Of a stretch of DNA of 17,397 nucleotides, positions 11,001-16,547 are shown piece by piece; position 1 is the stretch's first letter; every line of letters begins with the position of its first letter. The DNA is from Verrucomicrobia bacterium UBA1200 (lineage in GTDB: Bacteria > Verrucomicrobiota > Kiritimatiellia > RFP12 > UBA1067). The notes under the pieces were generated by a model. It was not told the origin of the DNA, did no database searches, and saw nothing but the letters and a program-made list of their open reading frames with translations. Both the position numbers and the translations under genes were made by a program. The stretch covers positions 37,872 to 55,268 of the forward strand of contig DBXY01000024.1 in assembly GCA_002309765.1 (NCBI GenBank), written 5' to 3'.

Positions 11001-11501
11001 GAAATTAGTTCCGGCGGCGTTTCCCTCGCCGGCCCGGCGGCAACCGTCGGCGCGGTCGCGGTTGTCGGCGGCGCCAGTTTCGGCGGCAACGCCGCAGTGC
11101 GGGGCGGGGTCGGAGTGGCGGCGGGAAGCAAACTAACCGTCGGTACGGCGGACCGCCAACGCGGTCTAACCCTGTTCGGCACCAACAACGTGGTTGCCGC
11201 CGGCGCGACCGTGGAACTGCGCGTTGGCAACCACAGTTGCGCCACCCTCGCCGCCGGCGGACTGACATTGCCCGCCGACCTGACGCTTAACCTGCTCCAC
11301 GAGTTTCCGGGCGGTACCCTGCCCGCCTCGGCGGTCATCATTCATTCCGACGTACCATTCACCGGGCTTGACCTTGCGGGATGGACACTGTTACAGGATG
11401 GCGAACCCCGTTCCGCCGCCGAACTGCTCTCTTTTGCCAACCACCGCAAAGACATCGTGCTAAAGAACGACATCACCGCTACCATGCTGATGATTAAGTG
11501 A
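2070..11501 (+). CDS. Giant secreted mosaic protein: lamin-tail, PA14, CotH kinase and autotransporter-associated beta-strand repeats (3143 aa)
   Basis: The start is the ATG at 2070, followed by a clear Sec signal peptide (MKR, hydrophobic core, ASA cleavage near residue 24). The frame is open to 1965, but that extension would bury the signal peptide. Domains, with approximate residues: lamin-tail domain (26-155, with DYPDWIELHN); PA14/GLEYA-like sandwich (211-347); galactose-binding-like sandwich typical of such proteins (364-474); chitobiase C-terminal-type module (500-570, YYTLDGSLPT); CotH kinase domain (641-1057) with HDAEHSLG at 923-930; second chitobiase/FN3-like module (1058-1149); second lamin-tail domain (1151-1307); Pro/Gly/Asp linker (1310-1331). 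From 1331 the protein is mostly beta-strand-repeat stretches with G-rich KTGTGAL, KTGPGTL and KSGTGRF signatures. This half is interrupted by an NGSFENN lectin-like domain (1480-1643), a PA14 domain (2168-2331) and two copies of an unnamed module (2445-2615 and 2736-2931). No terminal beta-barrel, PEP-CTERM, LPXTG or transmembrane anchor is visible at the C-terminus. The role is probably surface binding or matrix; a kinase activity is inferred from the CotH fold only. Confidence 0.9.
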   Translation: MKRIFLSFCVSISFSALTLLPASAAVTITEFMADNGSTLSSAAGDYPDWIELHNDDPNQAADISGWCIGTKKTKNHDNGWVFPDGSTIPANGYAIVFADKLDCVTGREWHANFKLSKDGGGDYLWLIDADGNLACEFNGKFPIQFEDVSYGFKTAAVTLVDGSSPMQWRILPDGEFSDGVGGMGFNSGSGAFSCLKIIPDTPVANLETARRCIANPAHWAKPAPTNLCPAAAFGTAGNFSDRYQLDGANANQYMVSVTGKIRIPSSGSWTFCVSGTDAFELRISSGSFNATVACPTAHNFANTLMAYEIPAAGIYDVSLFYFHTTGNSCCELSAASGNFAAFNVDDFTLVGNATSPLQHATPADWVGTDVSGAMLNTAVSAEAQWKFSLAAAPAAGANATLRLRYADGFSAALNGHELASAAASKRSSVEILEPVEIAVPADFFVAGENTLTITGVNDAIGDPTFLIAPELVSAATAMREFYFKAPTPGAENTTEGYTAPTPEIVSSMPRGYLTSAVEVELATADGSDAEIYYTLDGSLPTLTSRRYTGPLSISSTTVLRAAAVDSGSVRQTTSTYTWLFLADIIRQSSSTPAGWPSSGSVNGHTMKYGMSSSIVNSDGARLAEGMTNAAAVATLSFVTPLSNLFDAGTGIYVNPSVNNDGRAWEREISVEQIDPVHGAANEFQINARLRLRGAASRTSSNPKHAFRLFFRREYGSGRLNFPLFGEEGADSFNKVDLRTAQNHSWSKDNDATHTMVREVFARDTQRDMGEPYTRSRYYHLFINGIYWGLYQTQERGDADWAESYCGGDADDWDAVKTDANRNLGAADGTMDAYNELWDISINQGYSGSNANNYWRVQGLNPDGTRNPDYPVYLNVDNLIDYIISDHFCMDLDSPVSTWSVFVNNIYALRDRSDASTGFIWLRHDAEHSLGTYPSGYNYPVTFNMFYVGTESHNSKFTQRSNFNPAILHNRLAQNSDYRERFAAAVQRHMLDPGGALTVANAQLRFRQRMEQIDSAIVAESARWGNGKTRATWLSACNDALEFITQRHPVLISQYREAGWIPSIESPHISTNNVALPPGSTVSITADNSFYFTTDGTDPKSSPTAKFVAVANGTAATNLTVNAAVEIVARAYRNGEWSAKREASITMEPDWGALRVTEMMYAAPNSEANYIELMNCGTEAMTLRGVTFTSGVVLTFGDLTLAPQERLLAVRNYTVFTNTYATAPGTKIVPFASGNTAKKGETIAYAAPDGTQILSYTYTRDWYPGTVETGYALEVVNPMLAADDPGWSDGSNWRVGSFVNGTPGTSADAPYDPSTDPGGDEPGGTRAAPNDETLLWNGANGAVWDFSAANWLDHTGAATTWRDGMTAMFDTPGWVNLTAAASPAGVCLTTNATVIGGYGKLTLGGPLNVAADTTNAIHTAATGVRKTGTGALAATALSGTISVEEGVLIAGGTNFRAADITVANGAELRVLGPAAESGSLITNGSFENNYGTSGYTYVSGSTMPNGWLDPEGSKLVLVNSSGSATWNGSSQQGIPAGSYMLGIQHRAALAQNITVPYDGLWDLSLLLFHRTNLGDVLSDQDLRILVDGTQMAVFYNPYSFSSRQRISSGPVYLTAGQHTVRFEGEGHWVDTTSFVDDIRISPTDKGKTCRTLGSGSSITAVAGARLVFDFSGTLALRAYNPGGATVSGSGTAAASATVTGLADHTRSFNTGIPGIVHVYKTDESSDTVNSGLTLTTNTIAMVDGELTLGQNLSSRYFYLQKFGFGTLRVTSQPRRLKSLMVREGVTYLNQSGSATVVGFRARKTGASLYFNLTGDTTNSSGMELYGNGLLTVGTTGRSHSYTVNSALNCFAENLCFDIGANDAFVCPGLLSVTADSEYNYNTAVAKTGPGTLRLNQRPSSTTVTGPFSIRAGVLSLGANDCAQNAAHPINGATVSNYPPLGNNINTPLYIADSPANSNDTPTVIFNASELCTTRPISIGPYAATVSLGSTISGTNGFFGTLTVNRSDLNLNAPAGSTLVLGKVVAATPATISAANSTVLFNGGTAGTVSFTGRGGLGAGFKKSAAASLTALDFSGVLEISFDNAGNDRFNVGELTLGDTTIRLRNDATGAANFGAIGRYTLLTYSAFNGNIDRITLDPSSLDNSLKYTLTDTGNAIVLEIANASGDFIDHGITGIYYTLPNATATEIISSVYSLADTQAALAQLTPIQSVYYHDAVNGVNFSDDASLQTLPAERRSSDYWIGAWRGVVHLPGTGYYLFRATYDDACVFALDGAAILQGTGCGTVYGAKTLTAGPHDFYLAMFELTGSAYVKLEVLEPGATEFRVMPTSWLVADTTADLSAAEIAPVENSAVAVDSGNDGTVYTGTFSGESGAVLTKSGTGRFSLANYRSGHLDVRDGELAVTKVSAVCDPLILAGGTINLLTGGTVAGLRGCGGFESGSGSEVRLDTFSGDNDCGISPDRTYTHLVDFPVSSANRAVVNGVTFQNTGSWTFSGLGNSTMNANSSGSGFATLVNSFCYNGTDITLTLKSLPPGSLNEFRLYLKNYGNNTRYADLTFGVGETWQTDRTFNLDQDLGPRGAFGAITCRYRANAQGTFSLRIKLTSGYSDTPHLYGFSNESLGYPALRLTVPEGATETFSGDLNSPVPLVVDGSGEQTFNGDLSPAYGLLLDSGTAVLGSGSTATAGVFVAANAVLDLRAATRVDGLGGDGELRLSYGDAETNLVFNADATLAVPGNPRLTHFTCDADSGVSPDKRYLFAVDFTRDNANGRPLEINGVLFNRIAAGGVTARIVDHRSGAGVKGIPSSAYADGYTQNIGMGADQSFFGLLSAMNYDANNKGQTIPLEIDGLTAGVRYETRLYLRSWTPSVARTVRFAFDPDNSGTLTTFELNEDYEGADTPYYLAFRYTASSNAFPIYWTSLDNSNSFHLYGMTVEEVVTQQRELRVASDTVWHGGITGDGQLLKSGGGQLTVLGTVDSAARWEISSGGVSLAGPAATVGAVAVVGGASFGGNAAVRGGVGVAAGSKLTVGTADRQRGLTLFGTNNVVAAGATVELRVGNHSCATLAAGGLTLPADLTLNLLHEFPGGTLPASAVIIHSDVPFTGLDLAGWTLLQDGEPRSAAELLSFANHRKDIVLKNDITATMLMIK
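9402..9914 (+). repeat. Duplicated protein module, copy A (residues 2445-2615 of the giant protein)
   Basis: This is the first copy of a divergent domain found twice in the giant protein. It opens with CGISPDRTYTHLVDF, contains NGVTF and an EFRLYLKNY strand, and ends with PHLYGFSNE. The matching landmarks in copy B are SGVSPDKRYLFAVDF, NGVLF, ETRLYLRSW and FHLYGMTVEE. Each copy is flanked by beta-strand-repeat sequence. The predicted content is all-beta. I do not recognise a named family for it. Confidence 0.7.
10275..10862 (+). repeat. Duplicated protein module, copy B (residues 2736-2931 of the giant protein)
   Basis: This is the second copy of the module described at 9402-9914. It is about 25 residues longer, mainly from insertions in the middle of the domain, between the NGV-F and RLYL landmarks and just after the latter. 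The copies share landmarks rather than high identity, so the duplication is old, or two related domains were recruited separately. No long DNA-level identity was noticed between the copies. Confidence 0.7.
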
Positions 11502-11512
11502 CGGGGTATTGG

Positions 11513-11542
11513 TTGACAACAAAAACCCGCGCAGTCTTTAAA
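11513..11542 (+). promoter_or_regulatory. Candidate sigma70-type promoter upstream of the LamG-TPR-beta-helix operon
   Basis: A perfect TTGACA (11513-11518) is followed, after an 18-nt spacer, by TTTAAA (11537-11542), which matches four of six positions of TATAAT. It lies in the only sizeable + strand gap of the window, just after the stop codon of the giant gene and about 70 nt before the next start. This is where a promoter for the downstream three-gene group would be expected. The call rests on consensus matching alone. Confidence 0.45.
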
Positions 11543-11543
11543 T

Positions 11544-11572
11544 GCGGTCTTGCGCTTTAATGGCAAAACCGC
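11544..11572 (+). terminator. Imperfect hairpin in the 11502-11614 intergenic region
   Basis: GCGGT (11544-11548) pairs with ACCGC (11568-11572), and TTGC (11550-11553) pairs with GCAA (11563-11566). There is one C-A mismatch and a 9-nt loop. What follows is A/T-rich but has no run of T, so this is a poor intrinsic terminator for the giant gene. It could instead be a leader hairpin of the next operon, since it sits just after the candidate -10 element. The rest of the gap (11573-11600) is A/T-rich with nothing else recognised. Confidence 0.25.
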
Positions 11573-11614
11573 TAAAATCTTATAACAGATAAGTTGAGTT
11601 GAGAAAGGTGTCTT

Positions 11615-14600
11615 ATGCGGCGTCTTTTCGGGTTTGCTTTTTTAGCGGTTCTTTTGTCGCCGGCGGCGGTTCTGGCCGAACGGCTGGACGTATCTTTCCC
11701 GGACTGCAGTCCATTGCGCTACGACGGTCCGAAATGCGATGAGCAGGACAGCGGCTGGGCCGACGGCGAAAAACTCCCGGTGCTGGATGACGGGCATTTT
11801 GTGGGCAAATGCCCAGACCTGGCCAAGAGCAAAGGCTTTTCGGTGGCGATGGTTTTCCGTCCGATTGAAATCGGTTCCAAACGGGGCAACAACGGCGCCG
11901 AGAATGCCATGTTGGTAACATCCGGGACCGGATATTACGACGGCTGGCGGCTATTACTTGAAAATTTCAAACGTAAAACTCCGTGTCTGGAGATCGGCCG
12001 CGAAGGCGGTTCCTGGCGGATTTCGTCCTCCATACCGGTAAACTTCGGCGGCTGGAACGCAGTCTGCGCGGTTTGGAACCGCGACAGCGGCGAGGCTAAG
12101 CTCTACGTCAACGGCGAATTGGCGGCGAAAGGAGAGTTTAAGGGATCCCTGACCCCGCCCCAAAACGGATTGTCCGTTGGTTACTCCAACTATGGCGTGG
12201 GTTCGATGCGGCAGCAAGTGCGCCGGCTGGTGGTTGAAGATTCGGTTTGGGACGAAACCGCAGTGCGCGAAATATCTTTCGGTGCCGCCGCCATGCCCGA
12301 CTTCAACGCCTATCAGCAGTTGCGCGGTTTGGACGACCAACGGCTGCCGCAGGCGGTGGCCGCGCTGTTGGACAAATCCGGGCTCAACCCGGTGATACGC
12401 GATTCCATCGCCGGTTGGCTATTGAGCCAAATCGACCGCGAGAAACCCATGTCACCGGAAATCTTGGAGCGTATCGCCGCCACGCTGGGCAATATGAACG
12501 CAAGCGAACAACGGCGGCTCGGGATTGCGCTGGCTAAAGCCCATGCCCGCGAGGGGAAATTGGACGAAGCCAAAAAGGTTTTCGAGCAGCTGCTCTCCTT
12601 CTGTCCGGTTCCCGATGCCGAGCAGGCGGAATTGCGCTGGACGTACGCCGACACCCTGCTGACGGCTGGCGACCACACGGCGGCGCAGGAACAGTTCAAG
12701 CTGCTTTGCGACCAACAGTCGCTCAATTTATACCACCGGCAGTTAGCCGCCTTGGCGGTCGCCCGCAGTTACGAACTTGCCGGAAAATACGATGCCGCCA
12801 TTGCCGCGTTCCGGGAGATTACCGCCCTCAACAACATTGAAAAACATCTGAAGTGGCTGGCGGAGAACGCGATCGTGCGCTGTACGCGGCTGGCCGCGAA
12901 AAAACCGGCGTTCGATCCCGCCGCGTCGCACCATCCACCGCCGCCGCCGCCCAAACCGGCCGTAGCGGTTTATGTGGCGCCAAACGGCAACGACCAAGCG
13001 GACGGATCATTCAGAAAACCCTTCGCCACCCTTGAACGCGCCCGCGAGGAAATCAACCGGCACCGCAACCGGAACGGGACCCTGCCGCCCGGCGGAGCTA
13101 CCGTTTACCTGCGGGGCGGCACTTACGCGGTCACCAACACTTTCACGCTCACGGCGGCGGACTCCGGCAGTTACGGCGCACCGGTGGTTTACCGCGCCTG
13201 GGGCGGGGAGAAGCCGGTTTTCAGCGGTGGGGTCACCTTAAAGAGCGCGGCCCGCGTTTCCGATCCCGCAGTGCTGCGGCGGCTTCCCGATGCCGCAAAA
13301 GGCAAGGTCCGGATGTTCGACCTCCAACCGCTCGGCTTGGGCGATTTTGCCCCTCAGGCCAGCCGGGGGTTCGGCAAGACCAACCAAACGGTGCGGGATT
13401 TTTATGAAAACGGTCGGCCGCTCACCTGCGCGCGCTGGCCAAACGAGGGATTCGCAAAAACCGGAGAAGTACCGGATGGCAGTAAAACCGTTTTCAAGTT
13501 CGATCCTGAGCGGCTTTTAAAATGGGCAACCGCCGATGATGCGCAACTTTCCGGATACTGGTACTACCTTTGGGCGGACAACACCCTGCCGGTGGCAAAA
13601 ATAAATCAGGAAAACGGCACCATAGAGATCGGCGACACTCCGGCCTACGGACTGAAGCCCAATATGCCGTTCTACGTCAGCAACCTGCTGGAGGAACTGG
13701 ACCGCCCCGGAGAGTGGTATCTCGACCGCAAGGCGCAAAAAATTTATTTCTGGCCGATTGAAAGCGGATGGTTCAATTTCCCGGTTTACACCTTGAGCCA
13801 TTTCGACCGACCGTTTTTGGAAATTGACGGGGCAAGGGAAATCACCATTGAGGGATTAGTCTTCGAGTACGGGCAAGGCTCGGGGATCAAACTGCAAAAC
13901 TGCATCAACACCGTGGTGGCAAAATGCGAGATCCGCCGGATCGGCGGCACCGCGATCACCGCCAACCATTGCACCGCTCTGCAAATCTACGGCAACCGGA
14001 TTTCGACCATCGGACATACCGGCATGAGCGTCTCCGGCGGCAACCGCCGTAACCTCACCCCCAGCCGCATCAACATCGAGAACAACGAGGTCGGCGATTT
14101 CAGCCGTCACACCGCCACCTACCATCCGGCAGTTGGTTTGAGCGGGTGCGGGATCCGCGTCGCCCACAACTTCTTCCACCATGCGCCCTCAAGCGCGTTG
14201 CGCATCTCGGGCAACGACCATTTGGTCGAGTTCAACCGCGTCGAGAACGTGGTGCTGGAATCCGACGACCAAGGCGGTGTGGATATGTGGGGTAATCCGT
14301 CGTACCGAGGCGTGGTGTTGCGCTACAACCTGTGGAAGGACATCGGCGCGGGTCAGCCGCCATGCGGCCAGGCCGGTATCAGGCTGGACGACGCCATCAG
14401 CGGTATTGTGGTTTATGCAAACCGCTTTTACAATTGCTCGCGCGGCAATTTCGGCGGGGTACAGATCCACGGCGGACACTTCAACACCGTTGACAACAAC
14501 CTTTTCGTCGGCTGCCGTTACGGCGTGAGCTTCTCACCTTGGGCTAATGACCGCTGGACCAAGTTTCTGGATGAACACAGCCAGCAGCTGAAGGAAGAGG

Positions 14601-14851
14601 TAAACATCCGCGCCGTGCCTTACTCCACCCGTTATCCGGAACTATCCAAAATCCGTTTTTCGGCAAACGTCAACCACGTTTGGCGCAACCAGTTTGTTGA
14701 CGCCGACCAAATTACCCGCAACGCAGTAAAGGAATGCAAAATCTGGGACAACCGGCAATCCAGCGGTGCGGTGTTGGAGGTTCCGCTTTGGGAACCCCTG
14801 CCGTCAACAGAGAGCATCGGGCGCTACCCCAACCCACACGCAGTGCCCTAA
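11615..14851 (+). CDS. Secreted LamG-TPR-right-handed beta-helix protein, GH141-like (1078 aa)
   Basis: The ATG at 11615 has an AAAGG Shine-Dalgarno 6 nt upstream and opens a signal peptide with a VLA cleavage site near residue 21. A LamG/concanavalin-like jelly roll follows (about 69-226, with WNAVCAVWN and KLYVNGELAAKG). Next is a helical TPR-like region (about 256-429, with AREGKLDEAKKVFEQLL) and a proline linker (PPPPPPKP, about 440-447). A right-handed parallel beta-helix fills the rest (about 449-1060). It opens with the YVAPNGNDQADGS motif usual for such proteins and includes FYENGRPLTCARWPN, as in many GH141-like proteins. Two Asp pairs, D884-D885 (SDDQGG) and D925-D926 (RLDDA), are 41 residues apart. 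From memory, this matches the spacing of the two catalytic Asp of the GH141 fucosidase BT1002. Polysaccharide or glycan cleavage is therefore plausible, but substrate and family are inferred. It could instead be a polysaccharide lyase or a binding-only helix. Confidence 0.85.
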   Translation: MRRLFGFAFLAVLLSPAAVLAERLDVSFPDCSPLRYDGPKCDEQDSGWADGEKLPVLDDGHFVGKCPDLAKSKGFSVAMVFRPIEIGSKRGNNGAENAMLVTSGTGYYDGWRLLLENFKRKTPCLEIGREGGSWRISSSIPVNFGGWNAVCAVWNRDSGEAKLYVNGELAAKGEFKGSLTPPQNGLSVGYSNYGVGSMRQQVRRLVVEDSVWDETAVREISFGAAAMPDFNAYQQLRGLDDQRLPQAVAALLDKSGLNPVIRDSIAGWLLSQIDREKPMSPEILERIAATLGNMNASEQRRLGIALAKAHAREGKLDEAKKVFEQLLSFCPVPDAEQAELRWTYADTLLTAGDHTAAQEQFKLLCDQQSLNLYHRQLAALAVARSYELAGKYDAAIAAFREITALNNIEKHLKWLAENAIVRCTRLAAKKPAFDPAASHHPPPPPPKPAVAVYVAPNGNDQADGSFRKPFATLERAREEINRHRNRNGTLPPGGATVYLRGGTYAVTNTFTLTAADSGSYGAPVVYRAWGGEKPVFSGGVTLKSAARVSDPAVLRRLPDAAKGKVRMFDLQPLGLGDFAPQASRGFGKTNQTVRDFYENGRPLTCARWPNEGFAKTGEVPDGSKTVFKFDPERLLKWATADDAQLSGYWYYLWADNTLPVAKINQENGTIEIGDTPAYGLKPNMPFYVSNLLEELDRPGEWYLDRKAQKIYFWPIESGWFNFPVYTLSHFDRPFLEIDGAREITIEGLVFEYGQGSGIKLQNCINTVVAKCEIRRIGGTAITANHCTALQIYGNRISTIGHTGMSVSGGNRRNLTPSRINIENNEVGDFSRHTATYHPAVGLSGCGIRVAHNFFHHAPSSALRISGNDHLVEFNRVENVVLESDDQGGVDMWGNPSYRGVVLRYNLWKDIGAGQPPCGQAGIRLDDAISGIVVYANRFYNCSRGNFGGVQIHGGHFNTVDNNLFVGCRYGVSFSPWANDRWTKFLDEHSQQLKEEVNIRAVPYSTRYPELSKIRFSANVNHVWRNQFVDADQITRNAVKECKIWDNRQSSGAVLEVPLWEPLPSTESIGRYPNPHAVP

Positions 14852-14857
14852 ACAGAT

Positions 14858-14865
14858 GAGAGGAG
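14858..14865 (+). promoter_or_regulatory. Strong Shine-Dalgarno that decides the GTG start of the nucleotidyltransferase
   Basis: GAGAGGAG ends 5 nt before the GTG at 14871. The in-frame ATG at 14856 would overlap this site and has no good one of its own. Upstream candidates lie inside the previous gene. The GTG start also places LVILAAGMGSR directly at the N-terminus, as usual for the family. Confidence 0.75.
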
Positions 14866-14870
14866 TTATC

Positions 14871-15788
14871 GTGAAACCTACATTGGTGATTCTGGCCGCC
14901 GGCATGGGCAGCCGTTACGGTGGTTTAAAACAGATGGACGCCGTCGGACCCAGCGGCGAAACCATCATGGATTATTCGGTGTACGATGCCATCCGGGCCG
15001 GTTTCGGCAAAGTGGTGTTCGTTATCCGCCGCGACTTCGAACAGCAATTCAGGGAGCAAATCGGCTCCAGATACGCCTCGGCGATCGCCGTGGATTACGC
15101 GTTCCAGGATAAGAACGACCTACCGAGCGGTTATTCGCTTCCGCCCGACCGCGAGAAACCCTGGGGTACGGCACACGCCATCCGGGCGGCGAGGCACTGC
15201 GTGGACACCCCGTTTGCCGCAATTAACGCTGACGACTTCTACGGGCGCGACGCCTTCGCCCAACTGGCGCGTTTCTTCGCCAAATCCGATTGCCGAGCGG
15301 CGGACAAATTCATACCGTGCGCGATGGTCGGTTACCGGCTCGACTTGACACTTTCGGAAAACGGCAGCGTAGCCCGCGGCATTTGCGACATTTCCGAAAG
15401 CGGGAAATTGCGGTCGGTCACGGAAATGACGAAAATCGTGCGCACCGCCAACGGTGCGGAGAACCGAGAAGACCCGCAAAACCCGGTGTTGCTGTCCGGC
15501 TCGGAGCTGGTCTCGATGAATTGCTGGGGCTTCCCCGTCCAGCTTTTTGCAGCATTGGAAGAGCGTTTCCCACTGTGGCTTGACGAGCATATCAGCCAGC
15601 CGAAGGCCGAATGGTACATCCCGTTCGTTGTCGATGCGCTGGTTCACCAAGGTTCCGCCGACGTTTCCGTGCTGCCCACCGAATCTTCCTGGTTTGGCGT
15701 GACTTACCGCGAGGACAAACCGCACGTGGTTGACGCCATCCGGAAATTGGTCGCCGCCGGAGAGTACCCAGCCAAACTTTGGCCATAG
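14871..15788 (+). CDS. Sugar-phosphate nucleotidyltransferase family protein (305 aa)
   Basis: The protein has the NTP-transferase Rossmann fold that joins a nucleotide to a sugar or alcohol phosphate, giving an activated donor. The signature loop LAAGMGSRYGGLKQ lies at residues 8-21 and binds the nucleotide phosphates. NADDFYG around residues 119-125 supplies the metal-binding acidic residues (D121, D122). Later landmarks, SMNCWGF and SWFGVTYREDK, match a widespread but poorly characterised family of about 300 residues, so the protein appears full length. It starts with GTG, 19 nt after the beta-helix gene, and ends 19 nt before the ComF gene, which suggests one transcript. It is probably cytoplasmic, since no signal peptide is visible. 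The substrate sugar cannot be told from sequence. Relatives sometimes sit beside sugar-kinase-like genes, but none is present here. Confidence 0.88.
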   Translation: MKPTLVILAAGMGSRYGGLKQMDAVGPSGETIMDYSVYDAIRAGFGKVVFVIRRDFEQQFREQIGSRYASAIAVDYAFQDKNDLPSGYSLPPDREKPWGTAHAIRAARHCVDTPFAAINADDFYGRDAFAQLARFFAKSDCRAADKFIPCAMVGYRLDLTLSENGSVARGICDISESGKLRSVTEMTKIVRTANGAENREDPQNPVLLSGSELVSMNCWGFPVQLFAALEERFPLWLDEHISQPKAEWYIPFVVDALVHQGSADVSVLPTESSWFGVTYREDKPHVVDAIRKLVAAGEYPAKLWP

Positions 15789-15796
15789 TCGGCGGC

Positions 15797-15800
15797 GGAG
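15797..15800 (+). promoter_or_regulatory. Shine-Dalgarno supporting the ComF start at 15808
   Basis: GGAG lies 7 nt before the ATG at 15808, in the short gap after the nucleotidyltransferase stop. The frame extends upstream to 15730, but that start lies within the preceding gene and has no comparable site. Confidence 0.6.
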
Positions 15801-15807
15801 CGGACCG

Positions 15808-16545
15808 ATGAGACTGCCGGATTTCGGGGCGAAAGTGATGGGATTGGCGGCGGACGCCCTGTTTCCCCGGCTTTGCCCCGGATGCGGCAACCGTTGCGAC
15901 CGTCCGGGGCGCTACCTGTGCTGGTCGTGTTTTTCGGGCATTGAACTGTTCACCGACAGCTTATGCGATTGTTGCGGGCGGCTTGCCACCGGCGAAGTCG
16001 GACACCGTTTCGTTTGCAGTGCGTGCCGCCACATCAAACCGTCTTTTGACCGCGCCCGTTCCGCCGGGCACTTTACCGGACTTTTACAACATCTGCTGCA
16101 CCAGTTCAAATATTCATCGGCGCTTTGGCTGCGCAACGATCTGACCGATCTTTTGGAAGGTTGCTTACGCGCCCATTTCGACGCCGAACAAATTGACGCG
16201 GTGTTGCCCGTTCCGCTCCACCGGTTAAGAAAGCGGCAGCGCACATATAACCAATCCGACCTGCTTAGCGCGGAATTGGCGAAGCGGTTAAACCGGCGCA
16301 ACGATCTGCGATCCCTTTCCAGAACAAGAACCACCGGCACGCAAACACGGCTGAACGCCATCCAAAGGCGGGAAAACATGAAGGGCGCGTTTAAAGTAAC
16401 CGACCCGCCGATGGTGGCTGGACGCACATTGCTGTTGGTGGATGACGTAATGACCACCGGAGCGACGTTAGACGCCTGCGCGACGGCGCTAAAAAAAGCC
16501 GGCGCGGCGCGGGTTTGGTGCATAACCGTCGCCCGCGGAATCTGA
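15808..16545 (+). CDS. ComF family protein (phosphoribosyltransferase-like, 245 aa)
   Basis: ComF proteins combine an N-terminal zinc ribbon with a type I phosphoribosyltransferase-like domain. They are linked to DNA uptake in competent bacteria, where a partner role with the ComFA helicase and single-strand handling is proposed. Four CxxC pairs are visible (C23/C26, C38/C41, C53/C56, C70/C73), enough for two zinc sites. The PRPP-binding motif VDDVMTTGAT starts around residue 211, with D212 and D213. The central PLHRLRKRQRTYNQSDLL segment is also typical of the family. Length is usual, and the protein is cytoplasmic. It starts 19 nt after the nucleotidyltransferase gene and ends 2 nt from the convergent - strand gene. 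No other competence gene is in the window, so a role in transformation here is only family knowledge. Confidence 0.93.
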   Translation: MRLPDFGAKVMGLAADALFPRLCPGCGNRCDRPGRYLCWSCFSGIELFTDSLCDCCGRLATGEVGHRFVCSACRHIKPSFDRARSAGHFTGLLQHLLHQFKYSSALWLRNDLTDLLEGCLRAHFDAEQIDAVLPVPLHRLRKRQRTYNQSDLLSAELAKRLNRRNDLRSLSRTRTTGTQTRLNAIQRRENMKGAFKVTDPPMVAGRTLLLVDDVMTTGATLDACATALKKAGAARVWCITVARGI

Positions 16546-16547
16546 CA

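Noticed and set aside
6060..11300. Possible DNA tandem repeat array or phase-variable repeat tract in the repeat-rich half of the giant gene
   Set aside because: The repetition is at protein-motif level (Gly-rich beta-strand repeats). I saw no long identical DNA units or homopolymer tracts able to slip.
15120..15890. A 256-codon open frame on the - strand over the nucleotidyltransferase
   Set aside because: It is antisense to a well-supported conserved gene, has low-complexity composition and no domain signature.
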